DNA of 47,010 bases from assembly GCF_004348985.1 (NCBI RefSeq), contig NZ_SMKW01000073.1, forward strand, positions 1-47,010. Reading direction: 5' to 3'. The notes below the pieces were generated by a model that did not search any database, was not told the DNA's origin, and was given only the letters and a program-made list of their open reading frames with translations. A program made the position numbers and the translations under genes. The number at the start of each line of letters is the position of its first letter. Within the stretch, counting starts at the first letter, position 1. Below are positions 40,374-47,010 of the stretch, in pieces. The DNA is from Saccharopolyspora elongata. Lineage in GTDB: Bacteria; Actinomycetota; Actinomycetes; Mycobacteriales; Pseudonocardiaceae.

Positions 40374-42094
40374 GCGCCCCGGCGGCGGCGCCGCGGCGCC
40401 GCAGGCTGCCCGCCTCCGACGGCGATCGCTTCGTCTACGTGCTGGCCATCCCGGTCGTGCTGGTCCTGCTGTTCCTCGTCGTCATCCCGATGGCGACGAC
40501 CGCGCTCACCTCGGCGGGCGGGAACGGCCTCGCGGACAACTACGGCAGCCTGTTCGGCGGGTCTTCGGGCCGGGCGCTGCTGCTGTCGCTGGTGAGTTCG
40601 CTCGTCTCCGTGTTCTTCTGCGGTGTGCTCGGCACGCTGCTGGCCGTGCTGCTGCACCGCTTCGACTTCCCCGGCCGCCGGGCGCTTTCGGTGTTCGCCG
40701 TGCTGCCGATGGCCTTGCCGCCGCTGATCGGCGCCGTGTCGTTCGTGCTCCTCTACAGCGAGAGCGGGATCGTGCCCCGGACGCTGCACGCACTGCTCGG
40801 CATCTCGCCCGCGAGCACGTCGGTGAGCGGGCTGGCGGGCGTCGTGCTGGTCCACGCGTTCACCATGTACCCGTACTTCTACCTGTCGGTTTCGGCCGCG
40901 CTGGCGGGGCTGGACGGCTCGCTGGAGGAGGCCGCCACCAACCTCGGCGCCGGTCGCGCGCGGGTGTGGCGGACGGTGCTGCTGCCGATGCTCACTCCGG
41001 CGCTGGTTTCCGGCGCGCTGCTGACGTTCATGATGTCGATGGCGTCGTTCACCGCGCCGCAGCTCTACAACGTGCAGACGCTGACCATGGAGATCGTGTC
41101 TGCGCGCACCTCGGGCAACGCCGCGCTCGCGGCCACCCAGTCGACGGCGCTCTCGGTGGTGTCCATCGCCTTCCTGATGAGCATGCGTTGGTACCAGGGC
41201 CGCCGCGTGCACCGCAGCCTGTCGAAGGGCACGCCGAGCGCGCGCCGCGCGCCGGGCTCCGCCGCCGCGAAGTTCGCCGCCGCGCTGGGCAGCCTGCTGC
41301 TCACGGTGGTGCTGCTGGCGCCGGTGCTGGTGATCGTGCTCGTGTCGTTCTCGGTGGACGGCGCCTGGACGACGCAGGTGCTGCCGCCCGAGTACACATT
41401 GGACAACTACCTGCGGATCTTCGCCGAGCCGCAGAGCCTGCTGCCGATCTCGGTGAGCGTGCAGACCGCGCTGCTGGCCACCCTGGCCGCGATCGTCATC
41501 GGGGCGGCGGCCTCGTGGGTCGTCGCCCGCTGGAAGGGCCCGGGCCGCGGCGCGCTGGACGTGATCATCATGCTGCCGTGGGCCCTGCCTGGCACGGTCA
41601 TCGGCGTGAACCTGGTGACGGCGTTCAACGAACCCGGCGTCGGCAACCTGGGCCTGACGCTGGTCGGGACGCTGTGGATCCTGCCGGTCGCCTACTTCGT
41701 CCGGTTCGTGCCGCTGGTGTTCCGCTCGACCAGCGCCTCCCTGGAGCAGCTCGACCCGTCGCTGGAGGAGGCGGCGCGCAACCTCGGCGCCGGTCCGCTG
41801 CGGGTCCTGCGCACGGTCACGCTGCCGCTGGTGCTGCGCGGCGTGCTCGCCGGCGCGCTGCTGGCCTTCGTGGACGGCGTCGGCGAGTACGTCGCCTCGG
41901 TGGTGATCTACCCGCCCGGCCTGCCGCCGATGTCGGTGGAGATCTACAACCGCATCTACTCCTCGGAGTTCGGCACGGCGGCCGCCTACGGCGCGCTGCA
42001 GATCGTGCTGATCCTGGTCGTCCTCGCGGTGTCGAACCGCCTCGGCCAGGGCCCGCGCCAGAAGCGCTCGCCGACGGTGATCCCCGCCGCGTAG
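40370..42094 (+). CDS. ABC transporter permease, two fused domains (FbpB type)
   Basis: The product is 574 residues with about 12 membrane helices in two similar halves. Each half has an EAA loop, AGLDGSLEEAATNLGAGRAR and EQLDPSLEEAARNLGAGPLR, which docks on the ATPase. It is the fused double permease seen in FbpB/ThiP-type importers. A basic N-terminus (RRRR) starts in the cytoplasm. The overlap with the ATPase stop is 4 bases. Substrate specificity cannot be read. Confidence 0.93.
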   Translation: MSAPAAAPRRRRLPASDGDRFVYVLAIPVVLVLLFLVVIPMATTALTSAGGNGLADNYGSLFGGSSGRALLLSLVSSLVSVFFCGVLGTLLAVLLHRFDFPGRRALSVFAVLPMALPPLIGAVSFVLLYSESGIVPRTLHALLGISPASTSVSGLAGVVLVHAFTMYPYFYLSVSAALAGLDGSLEEAATNLGAGRARVWRTVLLPMLTPALVSGALLTFMMSMASFTAPQLYNVQTLTMEIVSARTSGNAALAATQSTALSVVSIAFLMSMRWYQGRRVHRSLSKGTPSARRAPGSAAAKFAAALGSLLLTVVLLAPVLVIVLVSFSVDGAWTTQVLPPEYTLDNYLRIFAEPQSLLPISVSVQTALLATLAAIVIGAAASWVVARWKGPGRGALDVIIMLPWALPGTVIGVNLVTAFNEPGVGNLGLTLVGTLWILPVAYFVRFVPLVFRSTSASLEQLDPSLEEAARNLGAGPLRVLRTVTLPLVLRGVLAGALLAFVDGVGEYVASVVIYPPGLPPMSVEIYNRIYSSEFGTAAAYGALQIVLILVVLAVSNRLGQGPRQKRSPTVIPAA

Positions 42095-42138
42095 CGCGCC
42101 CACGTCCACGACAATCCACAGTGGAAAGAGCTGTTCAC

Positions 42139-43611
42139 ATGACCAAGCCTCCGGAACTGTCCAACTACTGGCAGAACCACCTCCGGGTGGCCTTCGAGAA
42201 GTCCGCGCCGCAGCTGTACCGGCCGATGCTGGACGCCAGCCTCGCGCACGTGGTGATGCTCGCCGAGCAGGGCCTGCTGCCCGCCGGCCGGGCCCGGCAG
42301 CTGCTCGGCGGGCTGCGCGATCTGCTCGCGGCCGACGACGACCGGTTCGCCTTCGACGGCAGCGTCGAGGACGTCTACTACCTCGTCGAGCAGCGGCTCG
42401 CCGCCGCGGCCGGCATCCGGCCGTCCGAGCTGGACGTGCAGCTGGCCCGCTCCCGCAACGACCTCGACGCCGGCGTGTTCCGCATGGTGCTGCGGGAGAA
42501 CGTGCTGGACCAGGCCCGCCAGGCCTGCGCCGCCGCCGAGGCCGCCGCGGCCCAGGCGGACCGCTACGCCGACGTCCTGATCACCGGGTTCACCCACCGC
42601 AGGCCCGCCCAGCCGACCACGCTCGGGCACGTGCTGGCCGGCTACGCCGAGGCGCTGCTCAGCCAGGCCGAAGAGCTGCTGTCGGTCTACGACGAGCTCG
42701 ACGTCAACCCGCTCGGCTCGTGCGCGTTCGCCGGCACCGACCTGCCCATCGCCCCGCCGCGGCTCGCCGAGCTGCTCGGCTTCCGGGAGACCTTCACCTC
42801 CAGCTACGAGGCGGTGGCCGGGGCCGAGCACCTGATGCGCACCGCGGCGGTGCAGGCCCGCATCCTGGCCACCGGCGCCCGGATGGCCCGCACGATGCTG
42901 GACTGGATGACGTACGGCTGGATCGTCACCCCGGATTCGTACTGCCAGGGCTCCAGCATCATGCCGCAGAAGAAGAACCCGGTGGTGCTGGAGCACATGT
43001 GCTCGATGGCCGGCGCGGCGGCGGCCGACCTGGCCGCGACGATGAACAACGTCGGCGCCGCCTGGTACGAGGACTCCAACAACGCCACCACGGACGTCCA
43101 GGAGCACCTCTGGCGGGCCGGTGACCGCGCCGTGCGGTTCCTGACGCTGATGCGCGGCCTGCTGGAGGAGCTGAGCCCGCAGAACCCGCCTTCGCCGGAG
43201 GACGTCGTGGCCACCGGCGCGACCACCACGGCGATCGCCGAAGCGCTGGCGGGCGCGGGAATCCCCTGGCGGGGCGCGCATTCCGTGGTCGGCGCGCTCG
43301 TCCGGCAGGCGCCGCCGGCGGAGTGGACCGCCGCCGTGGTCGCCGCCGCGATCGCCGAAGCCGGACTGGGCACTGTGGACGATTCGGTGGTGGAGGCGGC
43401 GCTGGCCGCGGGGCTTCGCCCGCAGCAGGTGCTCGACCGTCCCCAGGACGGCGGCCCCGGCGCCGCGGCGGTGCGCCGCACGGCGGAGCTCGCCTTGGCC
43501 CGCGCCCGGGTGCTGGCCAGCGCGTTCGCCGACCGCAGGGCCGCCCTGGGCGAGGCCGGGAGCAAGCTCGACGCGGCCGTGGACGCCGTGCTGGCCGGAG
43601 GCCGCGGGTGA
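42139..43611 (+). CDS. Argininosuccinate-lyase-like enzyme (fumarase/aspartase superfamily)
   Basis: The product is 490 residues, starting at ATG 42139 after GAAAGAG. It has the three conserved regions: LARSRNDLDAGVFRM (RSRND), GFTHRRPAQPTTLGHVL (the THxQPAQ region) and SSIMPQKKNPVVLEHM with the flexible catalytic serine loop. The enzyme should cleave a C-N bond of an N-substituted aspartate to release fumarate, as in argininosuccinate and ethylenediamine-disuccinate lyases. It is not the arginine-biosynthesis argH: RSRNDL, not RSRNDQ, and it sits in a catabolic operon with transporter and sugar kinase. It ends in a GTGA overlap with the kinase gene. Confidence 0.88.
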   Translation: MTKPPELSNYWQNHLRVAFEKSAPQLYRPMLDASLAHVVMLAEQGLLPAGRARQLLGGLRDLLAADDDRFAFDGSVEDVYYLVEQRLAAAAGIRPSELDVQLARSRNDLDAGVFRMVLRENVLDQARQACAAAEAAAAQADRYADVLITGFTHRRPAQPTTLGHVLAGYAEALLSQAEELLSVYDELDVNPLGSCAFAGTDLPIAPPRLAELLGFRETFTSSYEAVAGAEHLMRTAAVQARILATGARMARTMLDWMTYGWIVTPDSYCQGSSIMPQKKNPVVLEHMCSMAGAAAADLAATMNNVGAAWYEDSNNATTDVQEHLWRAGDRAVRFLTLMRGLLEELSPQNPPSPEDVVATGATTTAIAEALAGAGIPWRGAHSVVGALVRQAPPAEWTAAVVAAAIAEAGLGTVDDSVVEAALAAGLRPQQVLDRPQDGGPGAAAVRRTAELALARARVLASAFADRRAALGEAGSKLDAAVDAVLAGGRG

Positions 43612-44546
43612 GCCATCCAGCTCCCGACGACCGAATCACCGTTGTTGGCAACGTGAACCTCGACGTCCTGGTGGCCGGGGCGGCGGAGCTCCCGCCGCCG
43701 GGCACCGAGCAGATCGTGCCGTCGATCGTGCTGCGGCCCGGCGGTTCGGCCGCGAACACCGCGATCGTGCTGGCCCGGCTCGGCAGGCCGACGGTGCTGG
43801 CCGGGCGGGTCGGCGACGACGGGACCGCGCGGCTGCTCGCAGACCAGCTGGACATCCCCGGCCTGCGGTTGGAGCTGGCCCAGGTGCCCGGCGAACACAC
43901 CGGCGTGACCGTCGCCGCCGAGGCGCCGGGCCGGGATCGCGCATTCCTCTCGGCGCTCGGGGCGATGGCCGACCTGGACGCGACCGCCGTGCCCGAGTCG
44001 GCGCTGGCGGCCCGGTTCGTGTTGCTGTCCGGCTATTTCCTGCTCCCTGCGCTGCAGGGCGAGGCCGCTCGTGACCTGCTGGCGCAGGCGCGGCAGGCCG
44101 GGGCGCGCACCGCGCTGGACACCGGTTGGGATCCGGCCGGCTGGGACGCCGGAACGCGCGCGGAGGTGCTGCGGCTGCTGCGCGAGGTCGACGTGTTCCT
44201 GCCCAACGACGACGAGCTGAACGCCCTGCACGGCGATCGGTGCGACGACGAGGTCGCGGCCCGCAGCATCGCCGACGAGACCGGGGCGACCGTCGTGGTC
44301 AAGCGCGGCGCACGCGGCGCCCTCGTGGCCAGGCCAGGCCAGCCGCACAGCACCCATCCGGCGCCCGAGGTGCAGGTCCGGGACTCCACCGGCGCCGGCG
44401 ACGCGTTCAACGCCGGACTGCTGCACCGGCTCGCCGACGGCGCGCCCACCGGCGACGCCGCAGACTACGCCGTCCGGGTCGCAGCGACCGTGATCAGCAG
44501 GCCCTCGCACGACCGGGCCTTCGCACTGGAGGACGTGGACCGATGA
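43608..44546 (+). CDS. PfkB-family sugar kinase
   Basis: The product is 312 residues, starting at GTG 43608 that overlaps the lyase stop. It begins ITVVGNVNLDVLVAG (ribokinase-type start), has the GGSAANTAIVLARLGRPTV block and the C-terminal anion hole/catalytic base DSTGAGDAFNAG. It should phosphorylate a furanose or amino-sugar. In the Amadori (fra/frl) pathways a PfkB kinase phosphorylates the sugar amine before a SIS deglycase splits it, and the same two families meet here. The ATGA overlap couples it to the amidohydrolase. Confidence 0.92.
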   Translation: MSHPAPDDRITVVGNVNLDVLVAGAAELPPPGTEQIVPSIVLRPGGSAANTAIVLARLGRPTVLAGRVGDDGTARLLADQLDIPGLRLELAQVPGEHTGVTVAAEAPGRDRAFLSALGAMADLDATAVPESALAARFVLLSGYFLLPALQGEAARDLLAQARQAGARTALDTGWDPAGWDAGTRAEVLRLLREVDVFLPNDDELNALHGDRCDDEVAARSIADETGATVVVKRGARGALVARPGQPHSTHPAPEVQVRDSTGAGDAFNAGLLHRLADGAPTGDAADYAVRVAATVISRPSHDRAFALEDVDR

Positions 44547-45526
44547 CCGAAGCGGCGCGCGGGATCCCGATCGTCGACTTCCACCTGCACTTCCGGATCG
44601 CGCACGACGAGGCGACCAGGGATCTCTCCGGTGGCCAGTTCAGCTGCGCGGACCACGACGAGGCGGCCCAGCGCCGCCGCGCCGAGCAGGTGGCGGAGCA
44701 GTCCCGGCGCTGGCGGCGGGCCTGGGACTTCCCCGATCCGCAGCCGGATCCCGAGCGGACCTGGCAGGCGGAGGCGGACATGTGGCTGGCCGAGCTCGAC
44801 CGCTACGAGATCGCTCACGCGGCGTTCGTCACCGGCTGCGGCGACGAGCGGGTGGCCGAGCTCGTCGCCCGCGCACCGGAGCGGTTCTCCGGGATGGCGA
44901 ACCTGCGCGACCTCACCGCCCCGGACGCCGCTGAGCGCCTGGCGCGGGCGATCGACGAGTTCGGCCTGCGCGGGCTGAAGCTGTTCGCCCCGCTGTTGCC
45001 GCACCGCATCGACGACCCGGCCGCCGACCCGGTGTGGCGGGTGGCAGCCGACCGCGGCATCCCCGTGCTGATCCACTTCGGACACTGCGGCTCCAGCGGG
45101 GGAGTGGCGCACAACGCGCACATCGAACCCGCGTGGCTGGAGCCGGTCGCCAAGCGGTTCCCGGGAATCCCGTTCGTGGTCCCGCATTTCGGCGTGCAGC
45201 ACGTGCAGCAGGTCCTGTTCCTGTGCTGGGCCTGCCCGAACGTGCTGGTGGACACCTCGGGCTCGAACCAGTGGGTGCGCTGGATGCCCTACAAGCTGAC
45301 GCTGGAGGACCTGTTCCGGCGCTGCTACGAAACGATCGGCCCGGAGCGCATCGTCTTCGGCAGCGACTCCTCCTGGTTCCCGCGCGGCTACTGCCACCGG
45401 TACCTGGCCGACCAGCTGCGGGTGTGCCACGAGATGGGCATGCCGGAGCCGGACCTGCGCGCGATCTTCGGCGGCAACGCCGCACGACTGCTGGGGCTTC
45501 CCGGCCTCGGGAAGGGAACGGAATGA
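44543..45526 (+). CDS. Amidohydrolase-2 family metal-dependent hydrolase
   Basis: The product is 327 residues, a TIM barrel with metal ligands HLHF (in VDFHLHF), HFGHCG, VPHFG and the final Asp in FGSDSSWFPRG. The region AHAAFVTGCGDERVAELVAR and the C-terminal FGGNAARLLGL are typical of this class. Family members are decarboxylases, lactonases or C-C hydrolases; the exact reaction is open. ATGA overlaps link it to both neighbours, so it belongs to the pathway. Confidence 0.88.
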   Translation: MTEAARGIPIVDFHLHFRIAHDEATRDLSGGQFSCADHDEAAQRRRAEQVAEQSRRWRRAWDFPDPQPDPERTWQAEADMWLAELDRYEIAHAAFVTGCGDERVAELVARAPERFSGMANLRDLTAPDAAERLARAIDEFGLRGLKLFAPLLPHRIDDPAADPVWRVAADRGIPVLIHFGHCGSSGGVAHNAHIEPAWLEPVAKRFPGIPFVVPHFGVQHVQQVLFLCWACPNVLVDTSGSNQWVRWMPYKLTLEDLFRRCYETIGPERIVFGSDSSWFPRGYCHRYLADQLRVCHEMGMPEPDLRAIFGGNAARLLGLPGLGKGTE

Positions 45527-46536
45527 CGACGGAAGCGGGCACCTGGATGGCCGCGGAGATCGCCGAACAACCGCAGGTGCTGGCCGAACTGGCCGGGCGT
45601 GCGGGAGAGTTCCGGGCGGTCGCGGAGCAGCTCGCCCGCAGCCGCCCGCGGTTCGTGCTCTTCGCCGCGCGCGGGTCCAGCGACAACGCGGCGCTGTACG
45701 GCAAGTACCTGGTCGAGGTGCTGCTCGGGCTGCCTGCTGGATTGGTGTCGCCCTCGACGACCACGCTGTACGGGGCCGAGCCGGACCTGAAGGACGTCGC
45801 GCTCGTCGCGGTGAGCCAGAGCGGCGGTTCCCCGGACCTCGTGGAGGTGACCGAGCAGGCGGGAAAGCGCGGGGCGTTCACGGTGGCGGTGACCAACACG
45901 CCGGACTCGCCCCTCGGTGCTGCGGCGCAGCACACCCTGGACATCGGGGCGGGGGTGGAGCGTGCGGTCGCGGCGACCAAGACCTATTCCGCGACGCTCC
46001 TCGCGCTGCACCTGCTGCTGGCAGGTGGCGGGCCGGACGTCGACCGCATCGGCGAGCTCGCGCAGTCCTGCCTGGACGAGAACGCGGACCGGATCGGCGC
46101 GGTGGCGCAGCGGCTGCGCTTCGCCGACCAGGTCGTCACCACGGCACGCGGGTACTCGCTGGCCACCGCGCACGAAGCGGCGCTGAAGCTCGCGGAGACC
46201 AGCTACCTGGTCACCCGCGCTTACAGCGGCGCGGACCTGCTGCACGGGCCGATCGCGGCGGTGGGCCAGGAGACGGCGGTGCTGGCGGTGACCGGCACGG
46301 GACCGGGCGGCGCGGCGATGGCGGAGCCGCTGGCCCGCCTCGCCGGGCAGGGTGCGGAGGTCCTGAGGGTCGGCCCGCGCGGCGACGCCCAGCTGCGGAT
46401 CCCGGACCTGCCGGAGGAGCTGTCGCCGGTCGTGGAGGCGCTGCCGCTCCAGCGCCTCGCCTGGGCGCTCGCCACGGCGCGCGGCTACGACCCGGACAGC
46501 CCGGCGGGCCTCCGCAAGGTCACCGAAACCCGCTGA
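45523..46536 (+). CDS. SIS-domain protein (GlmS isomerase/deglycase-like)
   Basis: The product is 337 residues. It has two SIS domains as in the isomerase half of GlmS and in fructosamine-6-phosphate deglycases: FAARGSSDNAALYGKYLVEV, VAVSQSGGSPDLVEV, AVAATKTYSATLLALHLLLA, and later YSLATAHEAALKLAETSYLV with LLHGPIAAVG. There is no glutaminase half. It acts on sugar-phosphate/amine linkage. As last gene of the operon after the kinase, it would process the phosphorylated product. No terminator is obvious before 46556. Confidence 0.92.
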   Translation: MTTEAGTWMAAEIAEQPQVLAELAGRAGEFRAVAEQLARSRPRFVLFAARGSSDNAALYGKYLVEVLLGLPAGLVSPSTTTLYGAEPDLKDVALVAVSQSGGSPDLVEVTEQAGKRGAFTVAVTNTPDSPLGAAAQHTLDIGAGVERAVAATKTYSATLLALHLLLAGGGPDVDRIGELAQSCLDENADRIGAVAQRLRFADQVVTTARGYSLATAHEAALKLAETSYLVTRAYSGADLLHGPIAAVGQETAVLAVTGTGPGGAAMAEPLARLAGQGAEVLRVGPRGDAQLRIPDLPEELSPVVEALPLQRLAWALATARGYDPDSPAGLRKVTETR

Positions 46537-46555
46537 GCGCCGGGCCGCACGTCCC

Positions 46556-46864
46556 GTAGCCAATCGGCCCGACCTCGACCCCGTCAAGCTGGACCGCACG
46601 CGTGAGCTGATGATCAAGGCCGTCCGGGACTGCCTGGTCATGGGTTACGAGCCGCTGATCGACGCCGTCGAACTCCCCGACCCCGATGATCGACACGTCT
46701 TGGCCGCCGCCATCAAAGCCCGTGCTCAGGTGGTCGTCACCGCCAATCTCAAGGACGCGGGCCTCAACCTCAGCGCCTACACCGCCGAACCCGGCTCGCC
46801 TTCGGCGGAGGCGCTCCTGCTCGCCAGCTGGGCGGCCACCGGCACACCGCTGAGACCGTCCTAA
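46556..46864 (+). pseudogene. PIN-domain protein remnant (5' truncated)
   Basis: The frame is open from about 46556 with ANRPDLDPVKLDRTRELMIK, AVRDCLVMGYEPLIDAVELP and DPDDRHVLAAAIKARAQVVV TANLKD, characteristic of the VapC-like/COG1569 PIN ribonuclease family. The N-terminal half with the first catalytic Asp is missing, and the tail (AGLNLSAYTAEPG and on) departs from the family. ATG 46610 is only an internal Met. It lies between the operon and the right-hand IS; the IS may have caused the loss. Confidence 0.8.
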
Positions 46865-46865
46865 G

Positions 46866-47010
46866 GGTTCCTAACAAAGGGTCTTGATGTGTCGGTAGCA
46901 GATGATGCAGGTGGCCAGGCCGAGGAACGCTTCGTGGATGTCGTCGCGGCGTTCCCAGCGGATGCGGAGGCGTCGCATGCCGTGGTACCAGGCGATTGTG
47001 CGCTCGACGA
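46866..47010 (-). mobile_element. IS5-family insertion sequence, 3' end portion (partial)
   Basis: The outer end starts GGGTTCCTAACAAAGGGTC at 46866 and matches the left IS end in GnGTTCCTAACAnA. The element continues past 47010. The flanks CTAA (46861-46864) and the left flank CTTA do not prove a target duplication. Its border includes the transposase stop codon. Confidence 0.75.
46871..47010 (-). CDS. IS5-family transposase, C-terminal fragment
   Basis: The last 45 residues read VERTIAWYHGMRRLRIRWER, DDIHEAFLGLATCIICYRH and IKTLC. VERTxAW with the Glu is the last catalytic residue region of the DDE core; the RLRIRWERRDDIHEAFLGLA tail is typical of actinobacterial IS5 (IS427/IS112-like) transposases. 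It is on the same strand as the transposase start at 2-112, but sequence alone cannot show that the two belong to the same element. Confidence 0.85.
   Translation of the reverse strand, partial: VERTIAWYHGMRRLRIRWERRDDIHEAFLGLATCIICYRHIKTLC

Noticed and set aside
39332..42094. 920-residue plus-strand frame over the ABC ATPase and permease
   Set aside because: Its first third is an Arg-rich out-of-frame reading of the ATPase. Only the part from 40370 is the true permease.
40346..42109. 587-residue antisense frame over the permease
   Set aside because: His/Gln/Arg-rich shadow of the coding strand with no recognisable domain.
42139..43611. Housekeeping argH of arginine biosynthesis
   Set aside because: Catalytic-region variant RSRNDL, operon partners for transport and sugar metabolism, and no other arg genes nearby.
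1..47010. CRISPR array or prophage
   Set aside because: No regularly spaced direct repeats and no phage structural, packaging or integrase genes were seen.

Overview
The window looks like chromosome from a high-GC actinomycete, probably Pseudonocardiaceae and perhaps Saccharopolyspora-like. The base is inference from very high third-position GC, GTG/TTG starts with GGAGG-type ribosome sites, the XRE(DUF5753)/DUF397 pair, several degenerate regulator genes and the protein style; no species marker is present. It reads as an accessory, island-like region: both ends lie inside IS5-family insertion sequences in the same orientation, and several genes are broken.

Layout. 0-5 kb: an IS whose end truncates an XRE regulator; small unknown genes; a fold-type I PLP enzyme; and a stand-alone copy of the C-terminal domain of class II ribonucleotide reductase. 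5-10.5 kb: an Imm1-like remnant; a PyrH-type tryptophan halogenase facing a tryptophan 2,3-dioxygenase (a likely chlorokynurenine route); a LuxR-type regulator; and a ClpP-like protein that has lost two of its three catalytic residues. 11-21 kb: regulator/enzyme pairs (MerR with an imine-reductase-like enzyme, DHFR-family reductase, XRE/DUF397, ArsR-like regulator with hydrolase and CPBP protease, TetR with DUF4166 and SRPBCC), several with readable operators. 21.5-22.5 kb: a palindromic repeat, an odd class-I tRNA with anticodon CAA, a branched hairpin/terminator and a DUF3800 gene.

22.7-36.5 kb is a defence island: a DUF4352 membrane protein and a DndB/DGQHR-like protein diverge from an HTH-methyltransferase-specificity fusion. 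A complete type I restriction-modification operon (hsdM-hsdS-hsdR) and a Ser/Thr kinase with TPR-like repeats follow. Behind it lie wreckage of a second, unrelated hsdR and a deletion scar of a second XRE/DUF397 module.

36.7-46.5 kb is one tight, translationally coupled operon: ROK repressor, binding protein, ABC ATPase, fused double permease, argininosuccinate-lyase-like enzyme, PfkB sugar kinase, amidohydrolase and GlmS-like SIS protein. The enzyme set suggests import and breakdown of an amino-acid/sugar conjugate, possibly an N-aspartyl sugar or Amadori compound. This and the halogenase/dioxygenase/ClpP group are the best candidates for undescribed biology. The window closes with a PIN-domain remnant and the second IS. 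No CRISPR array or rRNA was seen.
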